Source: Cotesia glomerata
Lineage: Eukaryota; Arthropoda; Insecta; Hymenoptera; Braconidae
Direction of reading: 5' to 3'
Assembly: GCF_020080835.1 (NCBI RefSeq)
Contig: NC_058161.1
Span: 9,675,297 to 9,739,296 of the forward strand
Length of the DNA: 64,000 nt
The notes below the pieces were generated by a model. It had not been told where the DNA came from. It searched no databases and worked only from the letters and a program-made list of their open reading frames with translations. Of this stretch, positions 49,300 to 62,229 are shown one piece after another. Within the stretch, counting starts at the first letter, position 1. The number at the start of each line of letters is the position of its first letter. The position numbers and the translations under genes were made by a program.

Positions 49300-50238
49300 T
49301 GATATATTGAGGTTAATCAACATAAATATATATTACGATTTTTGTTGTTCAATAATATTATTGCGTCTTTTTTTATTGGTTGTGTTTTGTTAGTTATCTG
49401 GTAGATGTCAATACTACTTCAATTCTAAAAAAACAAATTTCACTTACCGACAAATCACTTAACGAAAATAATACTAAAAAAAAATTATAAAAAATAAAAT
49501 TATTTAAACCGTAAGTAAATAATTACATTACTTAAACTTGTCATTAATTTACTATTTGTATTAAATTTGTATTGAATATTACTAAAGAAAAGATTAGTTA
49601 AAAACATTTATTTCAGAATTTAGCAGTCCCTGGTGTTGAAGTTTAGAAGTAAAAATAGAGGAGAAAAAAAATTTTTCACTAAAACGTGAATGAAAAGCAT
49701 CATTATTTTTTAAAACAATCTATATTGTTAAATATTATTGTTGACTTTATTTAAAATTACAAAACGTTTTTTTTTGTTATATATATATAAAAAAAACACA
49801 GTAAAAAACGTTTCTAATCCTTTGATAACTAGAGCTATAAATAATCGGTAACGAGTTGGATAACTGCTTCTGAAAACTTCTCACACAGGTAAGGTTGGAA
49901 AATTAATACGATTTTAATAATTTATTTATCAACAGTAATAAGTTTTTAATTGAAAATTGATTTATTTAACTAGAAATTTTTAGCTAAGTAACTGGAATTT
50001 GTTTGATGAATTTGGTGGCGTTACACATCCATATGTCGTAGGTCTGATGTTCTTTGACGAGAGCTTTTGGGGTCAAGTGGATTGAGAACATTGGAATGAT
50101 GTTATATTTATTTGCTAATGAATATCTTCAATTTAATTTATACTTAATTTAATATTTTTAAGAGATCAATCAATTCGTGATTTGGCATTGCTTTTTTTTT
50201 TGCATCAGAAACAATCGGAGCAACTGAAAAAAAAAAAA
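49300..50238. other. Bidirectional promoter region, MCRS1 / ZNF706
   Basis: 940 bp between opposed start codons. A likely ZNF706 non-coding first exon ends at the donor CACACAG|GTAAGG near 49887, and the acceptor TTTGCATCAG near 50208 lies just before the coding start. Otherwise AT-rich. Confidence 0.55.
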
Positions 50239-50796
50239 ATGGCACGAGGACACCAGAAAATTCAATCCCAGGCTAAAGCTGCTGAAAAGAGTGCGAAATT
50301 GAAAAAACAACAAGGCCACAGTGCTAATGAACAAAAAAAGGCTGCCCAGAAAGCCCTTGTTCATGTCTGTGTTGTTTGTAAGGTGGGTATACATAATTTT
50401 TACTATCATTATATTTATACGTTAATGTATTTATTTTACAATAATAGTCTTATCATATATTTTATTGTTGAGAAATAACTAGTTGATTATTTGTCAATAC
50501 TATTTTCGATTATATCGATTTTTTTTTTTAATTATATTTTATTATTACAATAAATATGTATTATTTTTATGCACATAATTCTTGAACCGTAAATTCAATG
50601 TAATTATCAGAAGTATTTTGTGATTCATGATAAGCAATGACTGAAAATATGTTTTCTGCCTTATTGCGTATTGTGGATTAATTAAAGTATATTTTTTTTT
50701 CCATAGGCTCAGATGCCAGATCCTAAGACGTATAAACAACATTTTGAAAATAAACATCCAAAGAACGACATGCCAGATGATTTGAAAAATATATGA
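50239..50796 (+). CDS. ZNF706: Zinc finger protein 706 homologue
   Basis: Small nuclear protein linked in vertebrates to repression of pluripotency genes; its N-terminus belongs to the 4F5/SERF class. Two exons: 50239-50382 and 50707-50796; 77 aa (human 76). The opening MARGHQKIQSQAKAAEKSAK is Lys/Gln-rich; the C2H2 finger uses C44, C47, H60 and H65 (C-X2-C-X12-H-X4-H) and reads CVVCK then AQMPDPKTYKQHFENKHPKN. The intron splits the finger directly after the second Cys-Lys. The start ATG follows an A tract (AAAAAAAAATGG). It is too short to be confused with other zinc-finger families. Confidence 0.93.
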
Positions 50797-52607
50797 AGGT
50801 TGTTATTTCTGGTTTGGTTGTAAGATAATTAAGGCGAATCAAGTAATAAAAAAAAAGAGAGAGAGAGAATTAATATTTGGAATTCGAGTGGCTCACCAAA
50901 TTCTCAATAATAATTATAATAATAATGAATGTATAGGTAATAAATAAAAATCGGATAATTTCTATTAAGACATGAGACAAAAATAAAGCATCGCTGCTAT
51001 AAAATAGAAAAATAAATTTTAAAAAAATCAAATATTTGCGTTAGATAGTAAACTCGTCTCATCTCTATCTTAATTGCCAATTATTTTTAATTAATTGTAT
51101 CCACACAATTTATTATTAACTATTAAATATTTTTTTTAAGTATTCATTAATGTTAATTAATATTTTTATGTAGTTAAAAAAAAAATTTTATACAACAGCA
51201 CAAGCTTCAATACGTATATTAATAATAATAATGATGATTCTTTTATTCAAAGTATGTAATTAATTTAAATATTAATAATTATAATGATAAACATAAAGAA
51301 ACGTGAATCGATGTAGGAATAATTAAGAATACGACTTAATGAAAATGTCAAAATAGTAAGATAATGAAAGATTTAAAAAGTAGAATGTAAATAGATAGAT
51401 AACTTTCAAAACATTTTTTAATTTTTAGTATGTATGATTTAGTTGTTACATTATTTGAAATGGTAATGGGTATAGTTTTATTTTTCAGAATCATTGAATC
51501 ACGTGTCTTTACATTGAGGTATTTTATTCAGTGAATCGTACTCCTCGTTATATTACTCTAAATATGCTTACGATTTTCTTATTATAATAATGTAATACTT
51601 GTGATTATGACCATGATTATAATGTAGATCACTGATACGATACAAAACTGCCAATTTCACGATAATTTTAATAATGTAATCGTTGAAAGTAACTGATAAA
51701 GATAAAAAATATGTTAAAATTCACAAGTATTGTCTTGTTATTTATACATATATATTTTTTTTTCATAATAGAATTATTTTTAATTTAAAATTGATCAAGA
51801 CAACGAGAAAAAAAAAAAAAAAAAAAAAGTTAAAAGAATAAAATTGTTACATTCTTTCAGTAGATTTTCATAATTTAACTATTATTTGCATTTTATAGAA
51901 ATAGCAATTTTACATATATTTATCGAATTTTTTTAAAATGTTTGTTTGATAAAAAGTTTTCATTTAACCATTTTGTCTACTAAAATTTCAATAAACTAAA
52001 TTATCATAACATCATAAGTAAAAGTCAAAAAAAATTTCTAATATATTATTGCATCAGAAAATTTAAGAAAATGATGAAACCAAACAAACTTTGAAATCAT
52101 CTATTAAAAAAAATATATATTTGTAATATCTTATTATAGAAAAATTTACCACAAAAGTTAAGAGCGGTGATTCCCACATTAAAGAAACAATTGTGTTTTT
52201 AATTATTTTGTTTGCGCGTTTTTTCTTTCTGATGTGTTACATCCCCACCTGCATTCGCAGATGTCTCTGATAGCAAATACGCGCGCTAATTTAATCGCTA
52301 ATATACAATACAAATATACAATAATTTCATAAAATATTCTTTTTTTATAAGTAATAATGTAAAATGATAATCAAAGAATTCCAAATGTAAAATATTAAAC
52401 ATTAAATATGAGAAATAGAAAATGATAAGAAAAGGTGAAACTCAGAGAACTCAGTAAACAAAATATTTTTAAGTTTACATTAACATTTTCTCATGAAGAA
52501 TGTTAATGGAAAATCTAGCTTGATAAAAATGATTCATTGTAAGGCAACTAGCGTTGAGTACATGAGGTATATTCAAGAACATTCGAGGAATGTTTTAAAT
52601 AAATAAA
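50797..52607. other. Intergenic, ZNF706 3' region to the transposon island
   Basis: Very AT-rich, with several AATAAA words near 50940-51010 that could end ZNF706 transcripts and a poly-A run near 51808-51829. No coding content. Confidence 0.6.
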
Positions 52608-53100
52608 TGATAACGAACGCCTGCGTGTCCTGGAGTTGAGTCAGCGCGAGTCATCCGAGTGGGCCTCGGAAATGCCACGGGCATAAATTCAGGAGAATAG
52701 GATATTCGGGGCCCGATACGCAACCCGACTCCTCCTAGGGCTCGGTCCTTGGACGAGGACATATAAGCAGGGTGCACGGGTAGTTGGAGGCTCTCTTCTT
52801 CTAAGGCTCTTCTTGATCTTAAAGTTACGAACTTAAGACTCTTGATAATTAATTCTTATCGAGAGACTATTAAATCTAATACCACTACGTACTTCACGGC
52901 AGTTGACAAACCGTACAATTTCCAAGTGTATTTTAAATAGTTAAATAAATTCATTTGTTAATTAAATTCACCGAAGTTAGTTATTTCGGAATTAATTCGA
53001 GAACCTCTACTTACGACTCTGGAGGTCGTAACATCTTTATCTCCAGCTCTAGTTGTTCTACTGGTTACTTACAAACCCGTGAGGTAACCGGTACGTAACA
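52608..53100 (+). repeat. 5' LTR of a Ty3-like retrotransposon
   Basis: From about 52747 to 53100 this is nearly identical (roughly 2% different by eye) to 61540-61894, in the same orientation. The start at TGATAACG (52608) is tentative, chosen because it nearly mirrors the CGTAACA end. A GGTGGCAGCG primer-binding-site-like word follows at 53121. Confidence 0.75.
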
Positions 53101-53330
53101 ACTAATAATATAAATAAATTGGTGGCAGCGAACGGATCCGAACACGCTCCGAAGAAACTGGCGAAAAAAATTTTTTTTCCTATGCGGAAAAATCAACTCA
53201 ACATCATCCAGAGATCTTCATCGAACACGTCATAAAAATAAAAAAAAACTTTTTTTTCTTCAAGTGAGTGAGTAATTTACAAAAGTGAAAACAAGTGCTT
53301 ATAAAAAGACTCCAATAATAGCAAAATTTT
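53101..53330 (+). other. Leader of the LTR element with putative primer-binding site
   Basis: AATTGGTGGCAGCGAACGG, 18 bp after the LTR, fits the TGGTGGCAGCG type of primer-binding site found in Ty3-like elements. The rest is a non-coding leader, interrupted near 53330 by unrelated sequence. Confidence 0.5.
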
Positions 53331-53639
53331 TTTAGTGAAACATCTATAGCCGCACGTAAAACCGATTTCTGGCGTGGCAACGCATGCCGTGGCGACGAGT
53401 CGCTACGCTATATGATGGTATATATATACAGTCTATATGCAGTAGTGTGTATGGTGTGGCGACGCGTCGCCATGCGCAATCGACTGTGCGATTCTCTCCC
53501 ACTCGATCCGGCGTTAAGCCATCTCTCTCACTACACTGAGCTCGGATACCTATAGTGTATACTCCGTAGTGTATATATACAGTGTTGTTTACTACAGTAC
53601 ACATAACCTGTGTTTTACTTGAAAACAAATTATTTTTCT

Positions 53640-55266
53640 GATAATAAATTGTCTGACCGTGATAATTTAGAGAGTGAAAGTGATCAGCCTCCTGCAAAGA
53701 AAGCAAAATCACACTATGACACACTATCAAGTCATCAGTAAGTTAATTATATTTTTATAATTAAAGTATGCATTTATCTGTGCATTAAGCACGCGTATAT
53801 TTGGTGTATTTTGAGCGCCAGTAAATGTAAAATCTACTCTCTTGGTAGATTAAAATTCACATAAATTTCATTGCATATAATGTTTTTAAATTAATTATTA
53901 ATTTTAATTTCATTCTTATTGAAATTAATGCATTAAAACAATTGCTTGGAGAATAAATTTATTAAGAATGACAGAATTGTATTTCAAAATCAGCTGATGG
54001 CGTGCAGCGCACGAATGTTTTTCTTATTTGTTATTAATATGAACATTAAAAAATTAATTAATTTTTCTAATCATACTGGAATTTATAGTGAAACATTCAT
54101 TATTGATATTTATAATTTACGATATTTAGTAATATATTGAAATAACTAGCTAAGATTCTTGAGTTTACTAATATATTGAAGCCAATTAAAATTTTTCTGT
54201 ATATTTTAATAACATATTTTTTATAAATATTTCAGAACCCAACAATCATCACAGGGGTCACAAAATATTATTATTGAAACTGGACATCACCAAGATCAGT
54301 TAAACACAAGACATACTATTAATGTTATGTAAGATTTTATTAATCTAATAGTACCAGAATATACTAATTTTTATTTAAGCTCTCAAGGAGGTACATATGA
54401 CGAGATAGTCTATGAGTATAGTAAAAGTCATTCTATTTCATTACTTTACGTAGATTTAACACGAGTAACAAGTCTTGAAGGGTTGTTTATATGTAACAGT
54501 CAGGATAATTTAAGATTTTATCATGGAAGAAGAGTAGATCCATCAGTTTCAAGTTTACAGCAAGAATTTAAAAGATTATCTCTAAACAAACTTACTACAT
54601 TGCAAGGACTGATCACTGAATTTATAAATTCCAGAAATAAATTAACCATTTATACTTTAAACTGCCAAAGTCTCAGAAAACATACTACTGATTTACAAGA
54701 TTCTATTTGTCAAAGGAGTAACTTTTTATTACTAACTGAAACATGGCTTCCTGCAGATGAATCAGTTGACTTACCTAATTTTCATTGTATAGCTAAATTT
54801 AAGAGACAAAATGTTAGAGCCGCTGGAGTTGCCATTTATAAAAACAACAATACTTTACATATTACTACATTCAACATGGATTTAGTAATTCAAAATGCTA
54901 CAGAAATTCATGTCTCCCAAACATCTATTGGCGATATATGTGCTTCACACGTTAAACTAGAAGATGGAAGTGAATTGATGATGATTGTTGTGTACATTTC
55001 TCCTAATAAAAAAATAAATGACATCATTTCATTTTTACACGAGAGTTTATTTCCGTACAGTCACAGAGGTTCAATAACTTTCAAAACCAAAAAGACAAAC
55101 TGTCATTGATTTTAACAACAATAGATGCTGTATTTATTAGATATCTTGATAATGTTATGTCCAATACTTTTGTAACATACTTCAGTTACCATCGACCAAT
55201 TGTCACAGTAATACCGTCCTCAGAGGCAACATCGAATATAACTATTACCGAAGTCACTGATTAAAC
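53640..55266 (+). pseudogene. Relic of a Pif1-type helicase fused to an endonuclease/exonuclease/phosphatase domain
   Basis: An open frame from 54332 to 55109 begins with the C-terminal end of a Pif1-like helicase (SQGGTYDEIVYEYSKSH, then LTRVTSLEGLFIC, the usual motif VI region). It runs directly into the start of an EEP fold (LTIYTLNCQSLRKHTTDLQ, LLLTETWLPADE, AAGVAIYKNN). Around 55080 the frame shifts, and a short C-terminal EEP piece ending in a YHRPI word follows to 55263. The central EEP region, including the expected catalytic Asp-Phe-Asn stretch, is gone. An exon-like Asp/Ser-rich segment at 53640-53732 with a GTAAGT donor may belong to the same unit. Such fusions occur in Helitron-related insect elements. 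No Rep/HUH motif is present in the window. Confidence 0.6.
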
Positions 55267-55394
55267 GAATTAAGTAGTCACGATTTGAAATAAATTCGTA
55301 AATTTTTGTATTTAATGAAAATAAATGTTTATTCAATAAATAGTCATCGTTATCTGGAAAAAAAATCGTAATATTTTATTTTATCATTATGACA

Positions 55395-55937
55395 TACACG
55401 GAAAAAACGAGATTTAACTGGTTTCCATGTTGGACAATCTTCATCTTGTTTTAAAAAATAGTACTACACTGAAATTAAATTTTTTTTTAATTTTTTAATT
55501 TTAAGTTAAAATTTTTTCTTTTCAATTTATTTTTTTTAAACTTATTAAGGATTAGTTTTTTGATTTGGAATAAAATTATAATGTGTATTATTCATCATAA
55601 TATACTTATTATTCATATATATTTGATTGCAAAATGCACTTGAAAATGATAATGTAAAAATAGGTACTATCTGCAGATAGATTCTAGTTAAATTCCAAAT
55701 GGACGCCACTTCTATGTAAGATGGGACTGACGAGCATGCGCGTGGCACTGACAACCATCTGAGACAGATAAATCTCAGATGGCTCTGAGCCCCATCTCGG
55801 ATTGAACTGAAATAAACGAAAACTGTACCTACTACAGTCTACATTGAAGTAGTAACCATTTGTAAATTTTTTTCACTATAGATGGAACTAGGTTCCGTCC
55901 AACATGGAAACCAGTTAAATCTCGTTTTTTCCGTGTA
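55395..55937. mobile_element. TIR MITE (~543 bp)
   Basis: The left end TACACGGAAAAAACGAGATT and right end AATCTCGTTTTTTCCGTGTA are exact inverses, continuing through TAACTGGTTTCCATGTTGGA. Inside, a perfect 10-bp stem, CCATCTGAGA against TCTCAGATGG, lies at about 55755-55782. Non-coding; the flanks fit a TA or longer target site. Confidence 0.8.
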
Positions 55938-56459
55938 TTTAGTTCCTATCACAATCTGTTCTTTTCTGCATATTACTTTTACAAAATAATGTCGATGTTT
56001 CACACCTGCCAGGCGTCCCGTGACGGCTCACATTTTTTTTTAAATACACTTAATTCAAAAATTAGTTAAACTGTGGTTTCATTCCAAAAACTCAAAACTT
56101 TTTTTTGGAATTAAAAAGAAGAGCAATTCAAAATTAAAAATCAAAAAGTTTAACGAAAAATTAATTAACAAAATTTTTAATTAATTAACAAAATTTTTTT
56201 TATCGCATACGCATAAAAACGATAAAATAAAATAAAATTAAAGTTTAACAAAATACATCGAACATAAATAAAACATCAAGAAGAAGCCATCAACATCGAA
56301 GTGCAGCCTTGACCTAGGACAACATCGATAACAGCCAACGCCCAAGGACAAGGAAGATAAGCCGACAACCATCAGCCCGAACATAGACGAGAACTTCAAT
56401 AGATAATTACTTCTAAGTAGCAAGTCATTTATTTTTCTGAATATTTGTTTCTCGTCAAA
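55938..56459. other. Non-coding stretch before the gag remnant
   Basis: AT-rich with several A and T runs. It may be the decayed leader of the LTR element. Nothing definite was seen. Confidence 0.4.
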
Positions 56460-56908
56460 TCAAAAGTAGAATACAAGCTCTTGAACAACAAATTCATGAA
56501 TTACTAACGGAAAGAGAGGAAATGAAGAATAGTTTTGAAAGAAACTGTCAACAATTAATTAATGATATAGTTTAAGAACTTTTCAAAATAATCTAGATGC
56601 ACATAATCCAAACCCACAAATAGCTAACCTTCAAATTTTTCAAAATAACGGTACCCCAAATTTAAATAAATTTGATTATTTCCTTAAAACCATTCCCAAA
56701 TTTGACGGAACAACAATCCAGTAGAATCATTCACAAAAGTATGTACAGACGCAAAAGTTTATATTCGCGAAGTAGATGAAAAAGTATTAGTTAGATTATT
56801 AATTTCAAAATGTAAAGGTGGACCTTTAGTTAGACTATTAAATGCAGAAATAAATACAGTAGATCAATTAATTACGTTCCTAAATTTAAATTATCGACGT
56901 AGTAAATA
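56460..56908 (+). pseudogene. Gag remnant of the LTR retrotransposon
   Basis: Frames interrupted by stops and a shift give a coiled-coil-like start (LTEREEMKNSFERN), then IPKFDGTT and, in another frame, KVLVRLLISKCKGG and INTVDQLITFLNLNYR, the layout of Ty3-like insect Gag capsid regions. It is clearly non-functional and cut off at 56921 by the inserted Mutator-like element. Confidence 0.6.
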
Positions 56909-56925
56909 AGTTTCTGTCTGGTTAA

Positions 56926-59392
56926 GGGGGGAAATACGTGTAGAGGCTTGAAAAAATTCAAAATTTTTTTTTTTCATAAATCGCTTGTAAAACTATTGAA
57001 AAATATACAGTTAAAATTTCAGGTCAAAATTATTATTCGTTCAAAAGTTACAAGCGATTTAGTAAGTGCGCTCGGTACAGCGCCCGAGAACATAATTACC
57101 TGAACGGAGCGGTCGGTTAGGGTCGAGTAGGTAGTCATTCATATACTTCCAGGTATCTGTGAAAATACTTACAATTCGATATATGATCATATTCACAGTG
57201 CTGCTAAAAAAATATTTGAATTTTGTTGTAAGAAAGCTGTAGATGAAGAAAAAAAAGAAAATGAGAAGCACGAAAGACCTCTTCTTAATTTTAAAGTATC
57301 TGGTGATGGAACTTGGAGGAAACGAGGATTCAAATCATTATTTGGCGTTACAACTCTAATAGGCTATTATACTGGAAAGGTTGTAGATTTAGTTGTTCGG
57401 AGTAGTTATTGTCATGCGTGTGCAATATGGAAGAACAAACCGAAAACTTCACCGGAATATATAGCTTGGGAAGAAAACCATGATGAAGAAAGCTGCACAC
57501 AAACACATGAAGGATCTGCGGGAAGTATGGAAGTTGAAGCTATCAAAACGATGTTTACAAGGTCAGAAGAATTACACGGAGTAAAATCCGGTACTTATAT
57601 CCGCGATGGAGATTCCAAAACATTCTCAGCAGTGATAAAAATTGAACCCGTATGGTGATGAACTGACAGTAACTAAAAGCGAATGTATAGGTCATGTGCA
57701 AAAGAATGGGAACGCGACTCCGGAGCGTAAAAAGAAAAACATTTGGGCGGAAGAGGAAAGTTGACAGAAGTTTTAATAAAAAAATTAAGCACTTACTATG
57801 GACTAGCAATTAGGAGAAATGTAAATAGCGTTGAAGACATGAAAAATGAGATATTGGCAACTTATTTCCATATGATATCAACAGATGATAATCCACAACA
57901 TGACAAATGTCCAAAGGGTGTAGATAGCTGGTGTAAGTGGAACGAAGCTAAAGCTCTGGGGACAGAACCTCCAAAACATCCGACACCTTTGCATCCTGAC
58001 GTTCAAAAAGCGATTTTTCCAATTTATCAGGATTTATCCCGGGTAGATTTATTGGAGAGATGTTTAGGAGGCCATACTCAAAATGCTAATGAAAGTTTTA
58101 ATTCAACTATTTGGCGTATGGCCCCTAAACATTTGCATAGTGGTCTAAAAACTATTGAAATTGCTGCATACTTGGCTGCTTGCTTATTCAATGAAGGCAG
58201 TTCAAGTATTTTATTAGTCATGAACGAGTTAGGTCTCATCGTTGGGAACAATAGCTTCAATCACGCACAACAATCCGACAGTCAGCGCGTAACCCGTCAG
58301 AATCGACGCAGCTCCTTGGACAGTAAAGAAGCCCGAAAAGCACGAAAAGAAAAGCTACAAGCTCAAAATGAAGCATATGAAGCTGAAGAAGGCTTACAAT
58401 ATGGTGCTGGAATAGCTGATTAATTGGTAAGTTGTTTCAATTCGTTTAATACAACTTTATATTAACCTTTTGGCACCGTGGCTTTATTTACCAGTAACAA
58501 TTTATCGAAACAAAAATTTTTCATAAAAAATTTATCATACAAAAATTTCTCACATGCAAAAAATTCTCACTCAAAAATTTCTTGATTAAAAAAATTCTCA
58601 CAGAGCAAAAAATTATCATTTAAAAGTTTCTCAAATATTTTATTTTCACTTTATCATTAAAAATTCATAATTAAATAAATATTAATTTTAATAATAATTA
58701 ATAATACCAAATAAATTTTGACAATGAGAAATATTGCCTTTGTGAAAATATCGAACAAGAAATTATTGCTGATAATTTATGTCGCGAGAAATTATTGCAT
58801 GAGAAAAAAGAGACGGTCACCTTAACTTTTTTCATCACTTATTTTTTAAACGCGTTTTTCTCGAAACTAGTTTTTTCGAACTAGTGTACACTCTAGCTTA
58901 AAAAGTTTTTAACCAATCATCTTCAAATTTAGTATATTATTTCTTTACATAATTGTGCTGAATATGAACCTCAATCAGAAGCAATATTTTCATTTTAACT
59001 AATTTTTATACTAAACAATAAACAAAAAAGGTAAAAACATGACTTACTTTCACAGCCGTCAAAAAAATGAAAATTTTTTTTTTTTTCTTTAAAATGAGGT
59101 TCATATAGAAGATACATGTCTAAAAAAAGTTATAATTTTGATGCATTGATTTCAGATAAAAATTATGGCCTCCATGATGTACACCAGTTGCGAAGTCGGA
59201 CGACAACCTACGAGATGTATCAGCTGATATCTTTACTACTTTTTAAGTTTTATTCTTGTAAATGTAAATTTTTACTCTTCAATATATGTATAAAATAACC
59301 CAAAAGTTTGAATAAATAATATTAATTTTTTATACCTTTAAATAATTGATTAAAATCTGCTCGAAAACGGCCATCTACACGTATTTCCCCCC
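56926..59392 (+). mobile_element. Mutator-like DNA transposon with TTAA flanks
   Basis: Both ends carry the 19-bp terminal inverted repeat GGGGGGAAATACGTGTAGA, each bordered outside by TTAA (56922-56925 and 59393-59396). Length is 2467 bp. It contains a broken transposase gene (57203-58423) and ~970 bp of 3' non-coding sequence. The element interrupts the decayed LTR retrotransposon. Confidence 0.8.
57203..58423 (+). pseudogene. Mutator-like transposase, frameshifted
   Basis: Frame 1 (57203-57657) shows the insect Mutator-like transposase signature VSGDGTWRKRGFKSLFGVTT, SSYCHACAIW, and the GTYIRDGDSKTF region. The frame then shifts near 57650 and again near 57700-57740; the last part (57743-58423) is open and holds LSTYYGLAIRRN, CPKGVDSWCKWNEAK and CLGGHTQNANESFNSTIW, ending in a basic tail. 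At least three disruptions and no credible start codon make it a pseudogene. The Cys/His-bearing motifs survive, suggesting fairly recent decay. Confidence 0.8.
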
Positions 59393-59609
59393 TTAAGACG
59401 TCACATTAGGACTTCTATAAGAAGTTTTTTAAAAGACTTCATACTGAAATCTTTCTGACTTGGATGCTGACTGGGCAGGTATACTGAATACAGGACTTTA
59501 CAGTGAACTGTATACTATACAGACAAGTATACATATTTAGGTATACTAAGTACAGTGACGTTGTCCTGTACAAGTTTTCTTTAAAATAAATCTAAATATT
59601 AATTCTAAC

Positions 59610-59975
59610 AGTTTGGTAAAGAAGCTCGTTTACCGTCAGAATTCTCTTACCTAGACGACATACCTACGTACGCTGACTATATCAAAAATCACGCAACTAG
59701 ACTGTTAGAAACTCAAAAAGAAGCTAGAAAAAATCTAGAAAAGGCTAAACAAAAATCAAAAATTAGATACGATAAAAATAAACATGCGATAAATTTTAAA
59801 ATAGGTCAAAACATTTACTTAGTCAAAAATCAAAAGACAGGTAAATTTGATGATAATTATTTAGGTCCATATAAAATAACCGAAATATTCCCTGATAAAA
59901 ATGACATTGAGATAGAAATAAAACAAGGAAAGAGAAAAATAGTCCATTGTGACAGAGCAAAAATCGCGCATTAAT
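59610..59975 (+). pseudogene. Integrase C-terminus of the LTR retrotransposon
   Basis: A continuous frame with no start: FGKEARLPSEFSYL, then a Lys-rich helix (LLETQKEARKNLEKAKQKSK), then GQNIYLVKNQKTGKFDDNY followed by LGPYKITEI, and a stop after CDRAKIAH. This is the end of a Ty3-like Pol integrase. Protease, reverse transcriptase, RNase H and most of integrase are missing from the island. Confidence 0.8.
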
Positions 59976-60297
59976 AATAACGCGACACGTGATAAAATGA
60001 TTTAAAGGAAAAAATTTCCAATAGACACATTTCTCTTACAAGTAAAGATGGATGTGATCAGGATCTTGTCAATCATATTGGTATTAACTTACATAACTTC
60101 AAGATATTTTCTTTCTTTCCTTCTCTCAAAAATTCTTCTTCTTTCTCCCTACAATTGCAGAAAAATATAGATTAACGCAAATAATTTCATTTTTTTTACT
60201 TCTTGAAAAAAAAAAAAAATAAATAAATAAATAAATATAAAACACTTAAATTCATTAATACATCAGAATAAGAAAATATCACGAGAAACAAATTTTT

Positions 60298-61250
<953 letters not shown>

Positions 61251-61402
61251 TCAGAGAAATAATGACATACTGTTTCTTTCAGAAAACCTAAAGTTAATTT
61301 ATTAAATTGTAAAAAAATTGCTTGAATTAAATTTGAGCACAGCATTATGTTCATATATAGATTTTCGATATAAATAATGAATTAATAGAATAATAATAGT
61401 AG

Positions 61403-61478
61403 AAGGCTGGTAATAGCCTGGTCGGCTCGGTGTTCGCTTTTCGAAAGAGTAGAACCCGGGTTCGATCCCAGCACGCAC
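61403..61478 (+). repeat. tRNA-like sequence, probable SINE head
   Basis: A good RNA polymerase III B box, GGTTCGATCC (61459-61468), lies 34 bp after an imperfect A box, TAGCCTGGTCGG (61414-61425). The acceptor and T stems do not pair properly, so it is not a functional tRNA. It ends near GCACGCAC and runs into AT-rich sequence. Confidence 0.5.
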
Positions 61479-61539
61479 TAATATTTTTCAGTGATTATAA
61501 TTAAAAATATGTGCGTCACTCATAGCATACCATCCTCAT

Positions 61540-61894
61540 CCCTTGGACGGGTACATATAAGCAGGGTGCACGGGTAGTTGGAGGCTCTCTTCTTCTAAAG
61601 CTCTTCTTGATCTTAAAGTTACGAACTTAAGACTCTTGATAATTAATTCTTGTTGAGAGACTATTAAATCTAATACCACTACGTACTTCACGGCAGTTGA
61701 CAAACCGTACAATTTCCAAGTGTATTTTAAATAGTTAAATAAATTCATTTGTTAATTAAATTCACCGAAGTTAGTTATTTCGGAGTTAATTCGAGAACCT
61801 CTACTTACGACTCTGGAGGTCGTAAAATCTTTATCTCCAGCTCTAGTTGTTCTACTGGTTACTTACAAACCCGTGAGGTAACCGGGACGTAACA
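61540..61894 (+). repeat. 3' LTR (5'-truncated) of the Ty3-like retrotransposon
   Basis: Matches 52747-53100 from CCTTGGACG through ACGTAACA, with about eight differences in 355 bp. The first ~140 bp of the LTR are missing, and the sequence before it is unrelated. Confidence 0.78.
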
Positions 61895-62229
61895 GATGTA
61901 ATACGTCAGTTAACAAATCAAGAAGCAACCACCAACTAAAAAAACAGAAGTCTGTAGATTAATAAAAACACTATCAACCAATATTCGTTCGTCTTGAGCA
62001 AGTGTAAATTTCGTAATAGACATCATAATAGAAACAGAATATCGTTAAGCTGATTAATACTATTGAAGGAATTAAATTATCTCTATTTTTTTTTTTGTTC
62101 ACTTTATCAGTCCGACTCGTGGCGTACTGGCCCCTCAGTATATAAATAAGTGGATCACGGGTATCGGTGCCAGTCTTTTAGAATCTCACGACTAATCCTC
62201 TAGTCATTTTAAAATTTATTTTAACAAAA
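61895..62229. other. Upstream region of GNMT
   Basis: AT-rich. A TATA-like word (TATATAAATAAG, near 62139) precedes the GNMT start by ~90 bp, with a TCAGT-poor but plausible leader. No other feature. Confidence 0.45.

Noticed and set aside
61403..61478. Functional tRNA gene
   Set aside because: The B box is good, but acceptor and T stems are mismatched and the anticodon arm is unclear; reported only as a tRNA-like repeat.
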